Below are positions 16,301 through 24,015 of a DNA stretch of 64,000 bases, piece by piece (the stretch's first letter is position 1; each line of letters begins with the position of its first letter). The notes below the pieces were generated by a model that was not told the DNA's origin, made no database searches, and worked only from the letters and a program-made list of their open reading frames with translations. A program made the translations under genes and the position numbers. Origin of the DNA: a bacterium (GTDB lineage Bacteria > Krumholzibacteriota > Krumholzibacteriia > LZORAL124-64-63); NCBI GenBank assembly GCA_016712675.1, contig JADJQR010000001.1:434001-498000 (forward strand). Reading direction: 5' to 3'.

Positions 16301-17794
16301 CTACTCATCCCGGGCAGCCCCGCGGTCAGCGGCGACCGCGTCGAACGTGCGTCCGTCCTCGTCGAGCGTGGCCTTCTGGCCGGTGGCTTCCTGCCAGCGC
16401 ATCACGATCACGTCGGTGTAGGCGGGATCGAGTTCCATGAGGAAGGCATGCCGGCCCACTTGTTCGGCGCCCATCAGGGTGGACCCACTGCCGCCGAACA
16501 GGTCGAGCACGTTCTCGCCGGGCTTCGATGAGTACTGAATCGCGCGGACGGCCAGCTCGACCGGCTTCTCAGTCAGATGGACCATGCTCTGCGGGTTGAC
16601 CTTCTTGACCGCCCAGACGTCCACTGCGTTGGTCGGCCCGTAGAACTTGTGCCCGGCGCCTTCGCGCCAGCCGTAGAATGCCCATTCGTGGTTGCCCATG
16701 AAGTCCTTGCGGGTGAGCACGGGGTGCTCCTTCACCCAGATGACCGCCTGGCTGAAGTACAGGCCGCAGGCCTTTAGCACTGGGGGGTAGTTGGCGCAGT
16801 TGGCGTAGCCGCCCCAGATGTAGAACGAGTGTCCGGGCTGCAGCACGCGGGCGATGTTCCCGAACCAGGCCAGGAGCATCTCGTCGAAGGCCTCGTCCGA
16901 GACGAAGTCATTGGCCAGGGGACGATCCTTGGGGCGCATCTTCCCGGTAGCCTTCGCCTTGGTCTTGTGTCGCGCGAGGTCGAATCCCTGGTGGTGCATG
17001 CCGTGGGCGTCGGAGGCCTCGACCGCACTCTTGGCCGCCGGGAAGCTCGACAACCCAGCAGCGATCGCGTTGTTGGACCGCGGCTCGACCTTCACGTTGT
17101 AGGGCGGGTCGGTGTTCACCAGGTGGATCACGGCACCGCCAAGCAGCCGATCGAGAGAGGCGGGGTCGGAGCTGTCGCCGCACAGGAGGCGATGGTTGCC
17201 CAGGACCCACAAGTCGCCTTGCTGGCTCACGGGATCATCGGGAGGTTCCGGGGCAGGCACCTCCTCGGCCGACTCGTCATCGAGCAGATCGTGCAGCTCG
17301 TCCAGGTCGAACCCGGTCAGTTCGAGGTTGAAATCGAGGCCCTCCAGCGCCCTCAACTCATCGGCCAGCAGGTCCTCGTCCCAGCCGGCATCGAGGGCCA
17401 GGCGGTTGTCGGCGATGACGTAGGCCCGCTTCTGGGCCTCGGTCAGGTGGGTGAGCTCGATCACCGGGACCGCGGTCATACCCAACTCGCGGGCAGCCAG
17501 CAGCCGCCCATGGCCGGCGATGATACCGGCTTCGCCGTCGACCAGGATCGGGTTCGTCCAGCCGAACTCGAGCAGGCTGGCCGCGATCTTGGTGATCTGC
17601 TCCGGGCTGTGGGTCCGTGGGTTCCGCTCGTAGGGGCGGAGCCGGTCGATGTTCCAGTGTTCCAGCTTCCCCGGCAGACGGACGGGGGAGTCCGGGCCCG
17701 TGGAATCTGCCGTGGCGGCCGTTTCGGGCGCGTCCGCGGCCGTCGTGAGCGTTTCGGAACTGGAACGTTTGGTGTCGGTGGTAACTTGTTTCAT
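16301..17794 (-). CDS. ParB-like nuclease domain fused to beta-class DNA methyltransferase
   Basis: A 497-residue two-domain protein. The N-terminal ParB/sulfiredoxin-like domain covers about residues 45-145 (YERNPRTHSPEQITKIAASL and AGHGRLLAAR). An acidic linker follows. The methyltransferase has the DPPY motif (229-232) ahead of the SAM-binding FGGSGS (433-438), the order of beta-class N6-adenine or N4-cytosine enzymes. Such fusions are common in prophages and probably modify element DNA against restriction. No matching restriction nuclease is encoded beside it, so it is likely a solitary methylase. It overlaps the HNH gene upstream by an ATGA. Confidence 0.9.
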   Translation of the reverse strand: MKQVTTDTKRSSSETLTTAADAPETAATADSTGPDSPVRLPGKLEHWNIDRLRPYERNPRTHSPEQITKIAASLLEFGWTNPILVDGEAGIIAGHGRLLAARELGMTAVPVIELTHLTEAQKRAYVIADNRLALDAGWDEDLLADELRALEGLDFNLELTGFDLDELHDLLDDESAEEVPAPEPPDDPVSQQGDLWVLGNHRLLCGDSSDPASLDRLLGGAVIHLVNTDPPYNVKVEPRSNNAIAAGLSSFPAAKSAVEASDAHGMHHQGFDLARHKTKAKATGKMRPKDRPLANDFVSDEAFDEMLLAWFGNIARVLQPGHSFYIWGGYANCANYPPVLKACGLYFSQAVIWVKEHPVLTRKDFMGNHEWAFYGWREGAGHKFYGPTNAVDVWAVKKVNPQSMVHLTEKPVELAVRAIQYSSKPGENVLDLFGGSGSTLMGAEQVGRHAFLMELDPAYTDVIVMRWQEATGQKATLDEDGRTFDAVAADRGAARDE

Positions 17795-18462
17795 GACTCT
17801 CCCACGCTATGAGGGCCGAGGTCGCCGGCCACCCGCGAGCCAGGTACCGGAAGGAACCGCAAAGACACATTTCTTGTCGTATCGTCGCCAAACAGCGACA
17901 GCTGTCGCTCCGCCGCCTCGGCGATCGCGTGCTGGTGTGGCGTGGCCAGGTAGTCACCGTTCGCCCGGGTCTTCTTCATGTGGCAGTTGGCGCAGAGCAG
18001 AGCGAACTGAGTGGCTGGCTCAGCCATGGCCAACACCTCGCGGACCGTTCCGTGGGAGGCTGCTTTCTCCCGCAACCCACGACGAGCCTTGCTCCCGACC
18101 GGGATGCGGTGGTCGAACTGGAGGACTTCTGGATCGTCGATCCCGCAGGCCTCGCACCGCCCCCCGAGCGCGGTGATCGCGAGCAACCGCCGTTGCCACC
18201 GCCAGCGACGCCAACTCTGGAGATCCCGTTCTTGGCGACCCTTCTCTTGCTTTGCCTGTGGGTGCTTCGCCCGATAGGCCTCCCGAGCGCGCCGGCGGCA
18301 TTCCTCGACGCCGATCTTCGCGCGCTGCCGTCGATTAGATTCCTTGTTGCGCAGGCGCTTCTTCTCGGGGTCCTCCCTCTGGTGCGCGCAGCGACTACAT
18401 CTCCTCTGGCCAGGCCCGGGCCTTGCGGGGCGCGCCCCGCATGAGATGCACGTCCCGGTCAC
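17791..18462 (-). CDS. HNH endonuclease-like protein
   Basis: A 223-residue protein with an N-terminal zinc-binding pair (CISCGA...CSRC, about residues 4-25), a highly basic helix, and a C-terminal HNH core (GGRCEACG, then LQFDHRIPVGSKARRG and FALLCANCHMKKT). HNH proteins next to terminases often assist phage DNA packaging or cleavage. GTG 18462 is chosen because it forms a GTGA overlap with the preceding gene; the open frame runs further upstream inside that gene. It ends in an ATGA overlap with the methyltransferase gene. Confidence 0.8.
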   Translation of the reverse strand: MTGTCISCGARPARPGPGQRRCSRCAHQREDPEKKRLRNKESNRRQRAKIGVEECRRRAREAYRAKHPQAKQEKGRQERDLQSWRRWRWQRRLLAITALGGRCEACGIDDPEVLQFDHRIPVGSKARRGLREKAASHGTVREVLAMAEPATQFALLCANCHMKKTRANGDYLATPHQHAIAEAAERQLSLFGDDTTRNVSLRFLPVPGSRVAGDLGPHSVGES

Positions 18463-19124
18463 AGCCCTGTCCCCCGCGCTCGCGCGATGGCGTTGAGAAC
18501 CTCTCGCTCCATCTCCTCGCGAAACCACCGATCCGCTTCCTTCTCGGCCGTCTCGACGAAGTGCAGGCGCGGTTTGATCTTCTTGCCCTTGGCGAAGAAG
18601 TAGACGAGGCGCGTAGTCGCGGGCCCAGTGCGCTGGAAGATCCCGACCTCGGGCACGAGGTAGGTCTTGCTGCGCGTGACGCCGGCGCGGCGTCGGCCCG
18701 TCTTGGTGCGGTCGAAGCGAAGGCGGCCGACGCGTAGCTCGGGCGTGACCTGCGCTGAGAACTGCGGACGCGCCGGCCCGCCAACCACGGGCTCTGCGAC
18801 ACGCCGGGCGCCCTGCGTGAACGGCTTGCGTTCGGCCCCGCGCTCGAAAGCGGACAGCAGCAGGCGGGGCTTCTGCCCGACCCCGATCTCGGCATAGGGC
18901 CGCCCCTGCTGCACATTGGCAAACGGCTTGATGACCGCTGCCTGGCGCTGGATGAAGTCCTTCTTGCGTATCGTGAACTCTTCCTCGACGCGCCGCCGCT
19001 CAACGGCCTGGATCCGCTTGGCGGTGTTGTTGATGGCATTGACAACGGCGTAGGCCAGGCGCCGCTGGCCATTCTGCAGGCGCAGGACCAGTGGGGCGGA
19101 GTCGATCTGCAGGTCGATCCTCAT
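18459..19124 (-). CDS. Phage minor tail / head-tail joining-like protein
   Basis: A 221-residue basic protein. The N-terminal helix (AYAVVNAINNTAKRIQAVER) and the C-terminal region (LVYFFAKGKKIKPRLHFVET, then WFREEMEREVLNAIA) resemble minor tail proteins of the GpZ/HK97-gp10 type. I base this on the general pattern, not a diagnostic motif. It overlaps its neighbours on both sides by four bases. If correct, it is the only virion-structure-like gene in the element. Confidence 0.55.
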   Translation of the reverse strand: MRIDLQIDSAPLVLRLQNGQRRLAYAVVNAINNTAKRIQAVERRRVEEEFTIRKKDFIQRQAAVIKPFANVQQGRPYAEIGVGQKPRLLLSAFERGAERKPFTQGARRVAEPVVGGPARPQFSAQVTPELRVGRLRFDRTKTGRRRAGVTRSKTYLVPEVGIFQRTGPATTRLVYFFAKGKKIKPRLHFVETAEKEADRWFREEMEREVLNAIARARGTGL

Positions 19125-19423
19125 TGTGGCCCCCCGGCGTCGCCCTCGGACCGCCTCATCTGCCGGCCGTGCTGGTAGATGGCATCGAGCGTGAGACGGC
19201 CCTGGGACATCTCGACGAGGGCCAGCGCCCTGTCGGGACGCGGTGCGTACCCCTTCAGCCAGTGGTAGACGGCGTGTTTCGTGACACGCAGGTTTGGGTC
19301 CTGGCCCAAGACGGTGACGATCCGGGGCACGCCGAAATCGGCCACCCAGCGGCCGAACTCGGTTTGCCAGCGGTTGGGATCGCGCTTGTACCTGCCGAGT
19401 TCAAGCGCCTCGCGGCGGAACAT
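19121..19423 (-). CDS. Small helix-turn-helix-like protein starting the packaging operon
   Basis: A 100-residue protein with a plausible helix-turn-helix (NLRVTKHAVYHWLKGYAPRP, then ALALVEMSQGRLTLDAIYQH) like Cro-type regulators that act on DNA. ATG 19423 has AGGAG six bases upstream; a GTG at 19429 would weaken that spacing. It is the first gene of the leftward packaging operon, so it may regulate that operon. Function is inferred only from the motif and place. Confidence 0.65.
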   Translation of the reverse strand: MFRREALELGRYKRDPNRWQTEFGRWVADFGVPRIVTVLGQDPNLRVTKHAVYHWLKGYAPRPDRALALVEMSQGRLTLDAIYQHGRQMRRSEGDAGGPQ

Positions 19424-19527
19424 CGTCACTCCTAGGGCGATACCGGGGCTCCGCTCGGAGCGCGGAGTGTCCTTCTCTTGGTTATGTACCCCGTGGGTGA
19501 TTGATGTGTCGGGGCGGAATGGGAGTT

Positions 19528-19556
19528 TTGACCGCGCAGGGTCAAATTGGTATGAT
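19528..19556 (+). promoter_or_regulatory. Sigma-70-like promoter with overlapping operator-like palindrome
   Basis: TTGACC at 19528-19533, a 17-base spacer and TATGAT at 19551-19556, 55 bases ahead of the lipoprotein gene. TTGACC and GGTCAA (19540-19545) form an inverted repeat over the -35 region, a likely repressor site. It marks the change from phage-like to other DNA. Confidence 0.55.
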
Positions 19557-19610
19557 CATGGCGATGTCGCCCACCGCTGAAGCTCAGGTGTTGGAAATGG
19601 GGGAACATTG

Positions 19611-20009
19611 ATGCTCGCGCCATTAATCCGCTGCCTGGCGACCGCGGTGGCCGCCGCATCGGTCTTTGCGGTGCTGGTCACCAGCTCGGGCTGTTCGGGA
19701 TACCGCCAGTACGACAGGTCGGAACATCCGCAATTGCCGACCTCAAGCTCAAACGGCGACGACATCATAGCGGTTGGCAAGTCCATTCGGGTGCGCACCG
19801 CGAGAGGAATCGTGGTTGAGGGTAAGGTTGAATCGGTGGGACAGTCAGAGTGCATGGTTGACGGCGAGTCGGTACCGTACTCAGAGATCGAGTCAATTCG
19901 GGTGCGGTCGTTCTTGTGGACACCAACAGTTGTTGCAGTGGGCGCAGCGGCGTTCGTGGTCCGGATGATCACGTATGACGCCGGCACATTTTCGCCAGAC
20001 CTGAAGTGA
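19611..20009 (+). CDS. Small putative lipoprotein
   Basis: A 132-residue exported protein. Residues 1-28 form a signal peptide that ends in the lipobox-like VTSSGC, so Cys28 would be lipidated. The mature part is mostly beta (DIIAVGKSIRVRTARGIVVE, then VDGESVPYSEIESIRVRS), similar in feel to small SH3-like regulatory domains of lipoproteins. A short hydrophobic segment (FLWTPTVVAVGAAAFVV) follows near the C-terminus. I do not recognise the family. GGGGG lies upstream of ATG 19611; a TTG three bases earlier is also possible. Confidence 0.65.
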   Translation: MLAPLIRCLATAVAAASVFAVLVTSSGCSGYRQYDRSEHPQLPTSSSNGDDIIAVGKSIRVRTARGIVVEGKVESVGQSECMVDGESVPYSEIESIRVRSFLWTPTVVAVGAAAFVVRMITYDAGTFSPDLK

Positions 20010-20139
20010 ATGCCGGCCTCGCCGGGGGCATGGACTGTGATTTTTGACCACAGCTTGCAGCAGACGAAGCCGCCTGACATGAGATGTGCTCGCACTCGGT
20101 CCGTGCCAACCGCTGATAAAGCACGGTGTTGGGACTTTG

Positions 20140-20700
20140 ATGGGTGACCTCAAGAGGTGCAGTGCTTTGGGCCTTGTACTCGTGGGCTTATTGACCGCAA
20201 TGGCCGCCGCGCAGGTGGATTTGCCGCAGTGGGCGCAGCACGCAGCGCGCGCCAACGAGCGCGTATCCCATGCGGACATTTGTGGCAAGCAGTGCTACAT
20301 CATTGCGGCGGCCACCGAGGGAGATTCGCTCGGTGGGCGCGTAATTCGAATCGCGCGCGATGATGACATGATCGCAAAGGAAGTTGTTTGCTCTTGGGTG
20401 GCATCAGATTTGTCAGGCCCGCACGCATATGTTCGAGTCTTTGACTCGATTGCATTGACGGATGCGCGCGCTGCATTAGAAGCTGCGAGACCGCTATTGC
20501 TTGCCGGCGAATACATTTGGAAGGTTTACATGCAGGAGGGCATGCGCGTCGAGAATGGACAGGTCGTCGGGACCCGGAAGACCGGTGCGCTGTGCGTTGC
20601 TTTGGGTGCGGTGCAGGCGCCGGGCGGGCGCGAACTCCTGGTGAAATCGGTTTCCGGAACTTTTGTTGCGGTCGACAAAGGTGCACGCTGGTACTACTGA
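20140..20700 (+). CDS. Exported protein of unknown function
   Basis: A 186-residue protein with a signal peptide (GLVLVGLLTAMAAAQ, cleavage near residue 25). The mature chain has two close cysteines (CGKQC, about residues 51-55) and a mixed alpha/beta pattern. No family was recognised. It is followed within 30 bases by the left end of an IS481 element. The base composition is lower in GC than the phage genes, suggesting a separate origin. Confidence 0.6.
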   Translation: MGDLKRCSALGLVLVGLLTAMAAAQVDLPQWAQHAARANERVSHADICGKQCYIIAAATEGDSLGGRVIRIARDDDMIAKEVVCSWVASDLSGPHAYVRVFDSIALTDARAALEAARPLLLAGEYIWKVYMQEGMRVENGQVVGTRKTGALCVALGAVQAPGGRELLVKSVSGTFVAVDKGARWYY

Positions 20701-20721
20701 CATAATGAGTCCTGCCGAAAG

Positions 20722-20728
20722 ACCTGAG
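20722..20728 (+). repeat. 7-bp target-site duplication, left of IS copy 1
   Basis: ACCTGAG immediately before the IS left end, repeated immediately after its right end at 21948-21954. Confidence 0.85.
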
Positions 20729-21947
20729 TGTGCAGTGACGGTATTCACCTGACAGTCGTCCACTAAAGAGAGCGGTGGCCAGACCGCCCCGGCTTGGGTT
20801 AGAAAAAGGTTACCACAACCACTAACTCAAGCTTGGGAGGCAGTCATGACCACCGAGAAGAAGGTAACACGCCGCAAGCTCAGCCTGCTAGAACTGGCTC
20901 ATGAGATGGGCAACGTCAGCAAGGCCTGCAAGATCATGGGCTACAGCCGCCAGCAGTTCTACGAGATCCGCCGGAACTTCCAGACCTACGGCGCCGACGG
21001 CCTGATCGACCGCCTGCCCGGGGCCCGCGGGCCGCACCCTAACCGGGTCGATCCCGAGGTCGAGAAGGCCATTTTGGACTACTGCCTCACGCAGCCGACC
21101 AAGGGCTGCCTGGCCGTCGCGCAGGAGCTCAACCTGCAGGGCATCAACGTCAGTTCCAGCGGCGTTCGCGGCGTCTGGAGCCGGCACAGCCTGCTGACCA
21201 AGCACGAGCGCCTGTTGCGCTTCGAGGAGCATGTCCGCAAGAACCGCGTACCGCTGAACGACCAACAGGTCCGTCTGCTCGAACGGTTCAGCCCCGAGTT
21301 CCGCGAGCGGCACATCGAGACTCGCTACACAGGCGATCTGGTGGCCGTCGACACGTTCTTCGTCGGAACACTCAAGGGCGTGGGCAAGGTCTACCTGCAG
21401 ACCGTCCTGGACACGTACAGTCGCTACGCATGGGGCCTGCTGCACACCAGCAAGATGCCGGTGACCGCCGTCCAGACGCTGAACAACGCGGTCCTTCCGT
21501 TCTTCGACGAACACGGCATCACGGTCACGACGATCCTCTCGGACAACGGCCGCGAATATTGCGGCCGCCCGGACCAGCACCCGTACGAACTGTTCCTGCA
21601 GCTCGAGCAGATCGAGCACCGGACGACCAAGGTCCGCCGGCCGCAGAGCAACGGGTTCATCGAGCGGCTGCACCGGACGCTTCTGGACGAACACTTCCGG
21701 CTGAAAGGCCGCGAGAAGTTCTACGAATCCGTGGCCGAGATGCAGGCCGATCTGGACGCCTACCTGGTGAAGTACAACACAAAGCGCCCGCATCAGGGTC
21801 GGGGCATGAACGGCACGACGCCCTTGCAAGCGTTCCTGAAAGGGATCAAACTGAGGCCGAAGACCGAACCGAAGGAGGAGCCGAAAGAAGCAGCCTAGAC
21901 CCGCACCCAGGCCGGGGCGAGTGTCAGGCGATTACGGTCACTGTACA
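20729..21947 (+). mobile_element. IS481-family insertion sequence, copy 1 (complete, 1219 bp)
   Basis: The ends are imperfect 26-bp inverted repeats beginning TGT and ending ACA: TGTGCAGTGACGG... at the left and the complement of TGTACAGTGACCG... at the right, matching at about 22 of 26 positions. The exact boundaries follow from comparison with a second, inverted copy at 24016-25233 and from the 7-bp ACCTGAG duplication on both sides. It encodes a single intact transposase, so it may be mobile. It landed in or beside a group II intron remnant. Confidence 0.92.
20846..21898 (+). CDS. IS481-family transposase (intact)
   Basis: A 350-residue DDE transposase. A helix-turn-helix lies at about residues 10-60 (LAHEMGNVSKACKIMGYSRQ). 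A second DNA-binding part follows at about 60-125. The rve catalytic core has VAVDTFFVG (first Asp), TTILSDNGREY (second Asp) and RPQSNGFIERLHRTL (Glu). The C-terminal YNTKRPHQGRGMNG is typical of the family. ATG 20846 is preceded by GGGAGG. Its reading frame is uninterrupted, unlike the copy at 24065. Confidence 0.93.
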   Translation: MTTEKKVTRRKLSLLELAHEMGNVSKACKIMGYSRQQFYEIRRNFQTYGADGLIDRLPGARGPHPNRVDPEVEKAILDYCLTQPTKGCLAVAQELNLQGINVSSSGVRGVWSRHSLLTKHERLLRFEEHVRKNRVPLNDQQVRLLERFSPEFRERHIETRYTGDLVAVDTFFVGTLKGVGKVYLQTVLDTYSRYAWGLLHTSKMPVTAVQTLNNAVLPFFDEHGITVTTILSDNGREYCGRPDQHPYELFLQLEQIEHRTTKVRRPQSNGFIERLHRTLLDEHFRLKGREKFYESVAEMQADLDAYLVKYNTKRPHQGRGMNGTTPLQAFLKGIKLRPKTEPKEEPKEAA

Positions 21948-21954
21948 ACCTGAG

Positions 21955-22203
21955 TTGTCTACTATGGTGTCGAAAGTCCTAACCACTGCTTACAGGCATT
22001 GCGCGTTCTACGGGGTCACCGGGAACGGGCAGCGGCCCTGGGTCTTTCGCTACGACCTGCAACGGATATGGCACAAACGGTTGTCGCGTCGATCGCAATG
22101 CGCTTGGCTGAAGTGGGATGCGTTCCACCGGCTCCAGGTGCGCTATCCGATGCCGGCAGCGATCGTTGTCCAATCCGTGTACCGTCAGGCAGCGAAACCG
22201 TGA
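21955..22203 (+). pseudogene. Group II intron reverse transcriptase/maturase, C-terminal remnant
   Basis: The frame from about 21964 reads YRHCAFYGVTGNGQRPWVFR, then DLQRIWHKRLSRRSQ, WDAFHRLQVRYPMPAA and VYRQAAKP. This is the characteristic end of group II intron reverse transcriptases (the Y-x-YYGV-x-GN block, the RRSQ block and the final P-P-x-R-type block). Everything upstream, including the catalytic YADD domain, is missing. The IS481 copy lies just to the left, but the sequence beyond the IS is not intron-like, so the truncation preceded the IS insertion. Confidence 0.75.
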
Positions 22204-22209
22204 CCTGAA

Positions 22210-22284
22210 GAGCTGGATGCGGGAATTCCGCACGTCCGGATCTGTGGGGGGGGGCGGGAAGGCGACTTCCCTGGCCTACCCGAC
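22210..22284 (+). ncRNA. Group II intron domains V and VI (3' end remnant)
   Basis: Bases 22210-22243 fold as domain V: GAGC (with the AGC catalytic triad), a helix TGGATG/CGTCCG, the two-base CA bulge, and a CGG/CCG tip with a GAATT loop. Domain VI follows (CGGGAAG pairing with CTTCCC), and the sequence ends CCTACCCGAC at 22284, the usual last bases of such introns. The 5' part of the intron is absent, so it cannot splice. Confidence 0.7.
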
Positions 22285-22425
22285 CTGTTTCACGCCCCTC
22301 TCGGCTTTTACCGCCTGCAAGTCCTTTGCGGGTCGATCGTAATCGTCGCAGAATGGAACTTGCCTTCCCATTCTGCCAGCGTTACAACATATGGAGGATT
22401 TTTGTCAAATTGATGGGAGGACTAC

Positions 22426-23112
22426 GTGGAGCACTTGCTGGACTCGATGAGAGGCGACAGCGTTTACGCCTTGAGGATTCTGATCGCGATGATATTCGGC
22501 GGTCTGGTTGGACTGGAAAGGCAGGCGAGGGGGCGTCCCGCAGGTCTGCGGACCAACATTCTGGTCTGCATCGGCTCAGCTGCCATCATCGTGGCCTTTC
22601 AGAAAGTGTCCGGTGAGTTCAACGTGGGCGCAGAGTCCGTCATCCGCATGGATCCGGCCCGGGCGGCGGCGGGCGTGATTACCGGCATCGGTTTTCTGGG
22701 CGCAGGTACTATCGTCAAGAGCAACGATTTCGTCCGCGGATTGACGACCGCAGCTTCGATCTGGGTGGTGTCGGCGATCGGGATCACCGTGGGTCTGGGG
22801 GAGTACTTCCTCTCGGGATTCCTGACGCTAATGGTGCTCATATCGCTGTACTTGCTCCATCGGATACACGTCAAGGCCGACACCTACTATCGGCTACGGC
22901 TGGAGTGGACGGGGGGCCTCGATCTCTTGGAGGAAGTGACCACGGTCCTGGAAGAAAGCAACGTTCAGATCCAGAGCCGGAACATCTCCAGGCAGCCCAA
23001 GTTGGGCCAGTGCAAAGTGAATCTATTGCTGAAACACGAGGGAAGGGAAGAACCGATCGTCATCACCAAGTTCCAGGACGACGAACGATTCGATGAGATC
23101 GCCTGGTTGTAG
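22426..23112 (+). CDS. MgtC/SapB family membrane protein
   Basis: A 228-residue MgtC-like inner-membrane protein. The MgtC core covers residues 15-145 with its signatures FGGLVGLERQARGRPAGLRT, GFLGAGTIVKS and LTTAASIWVVSAIG, and four to five membrane segments. A C-terminal ACT-like cytosolic domain (about 155-228) follows. Family members influence magnesium adaptation and membrane potential; the substrate is not settled. GTG 22426 is supported by GGGAGG at 22415-22420. It lies between the two inverted IS481 copies and reads opposite to the NO operon. Confidence 0.88.
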   Translation: MEHLLDSMRGDSVYALRILIAMIFGGLVGLERQARGRPAGLRTNILVCIGSAAIIVAFQKVSGEFNVGAESVIRMDPARAAAGVITGIGFLGAGTIVKSNDFVRGLTTAASIWVVSAIGITVGLGEYFLSGFLTLMVLISLYLLHRIHVKADTYYRLRLEWTGGLDLLEEVTTVLEESNVQIQSRNISRQPKLGQCKVNLLLKHEGREEPIVITKFQDDERFDEIAWL

Positions 23113-23129
23113 GTCCTCCGTTGCCCTAG

Positions 23130-23480
23130 TTACGGATCGGCTGGCCTTGAACGAAACGGCGGTCCTTTTAGCCTTCGATATCGGTGGGTAATTGGTGCAT
23201 ACACGCCGACGTCTTGGACTTCGGCCTCGGGTTCGCCTTCGAGCCATTCTTCGCCGAATAGCTCGATGGGGTGGGGCGTACGAATATTACCGTTGCCGCA
23301 ACGGAGGTCACCGGCGGGGCAATACCTGTCACAGCCCCAACAAACGCGTTCCGGATGTTTCGGCCGCAGCAAACTGCGGGAAAGGCATTGGTCGGACGAT
23401 CGTGATTGCTCCTTGCTCAAACCCGGCGTCACTGGGTCACCAAGAAGAGGACTGACCACTTTTTCAAGGCACTTTTTCAT
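23130..23480 (-). CDS. DUF3079-containing protein
   Basis: The frame contains an unmistakable DUF3079 core, HPERVCWGCDRYCPAGDLRC then PHPIELFGEEW, with four cysteines (CWGC, C, C) that could bind a metal or cluster. The core occupies about residues 42-80 of the 116-residue frame, while typical members are only about 60-80 residues, so the true start is uncertain. It ends a leftward series of NO/anaerobic genes 15 bases after the DUF2249 gene. Its function is unknown. Confidence 0.65.
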   Translation of the reverse strand: MKKCLEKVVSPLLGDPVTPGLSKEQSRSSDQCLSRSLLRPKHPERVCWGCDRYCPAGDLRCGNGNIRTPHPIELFGEEWLEGEPEAEVQDVGVYAPITHRYRRLKGPPFRSRPADP

Positions 23481-24015
23481 TCCAAAGACCCGTTCCTAGG
23501 ACAAGTCGTCAGTCGGCACTTCAGAGAGAGTGCGCAAAAAAATAGTATGGAAGTCTTCCGGCCCGACCTGGATGGTCCACGCCTGGAAGCCATCACCCGT
23601 GATTCGGTCGATCAGTGGCGCGGGAACGAACGGTGTCACCAACAGATGGGCTTGCCCCGGCTGGAGTTCTCGAACGGCAGCTATCACGAGAGGCAGGGGA
23701 TGTTCCCCTGCCTCAATCTCTGGACGCAGATCTTGCTTCGAAACCACGTCCGCGCCATCCACCCAGGCGGGCTGAGCTGCAGTTTCGGACTCGCCCTCAT
23801 TGCCTTGCCATGGGTTTTCCATTCCTGCAGCGATCCGCAGGCGACCGATGATCTCCCCGACGGTCACGCCTCCGACGCGTGCCGCCTGGCGAATCGTCGT
23901 TAGCCTGGCCACTGTACGGCGGAGGGCGGGATTGCGGAGTTTCTCGAAGGCGGGAGCGACGGCAACGAGTTCATCCTCGAGCTCGGGATAGAACCGCAAC
24001 AGTTCACCCACTTTC

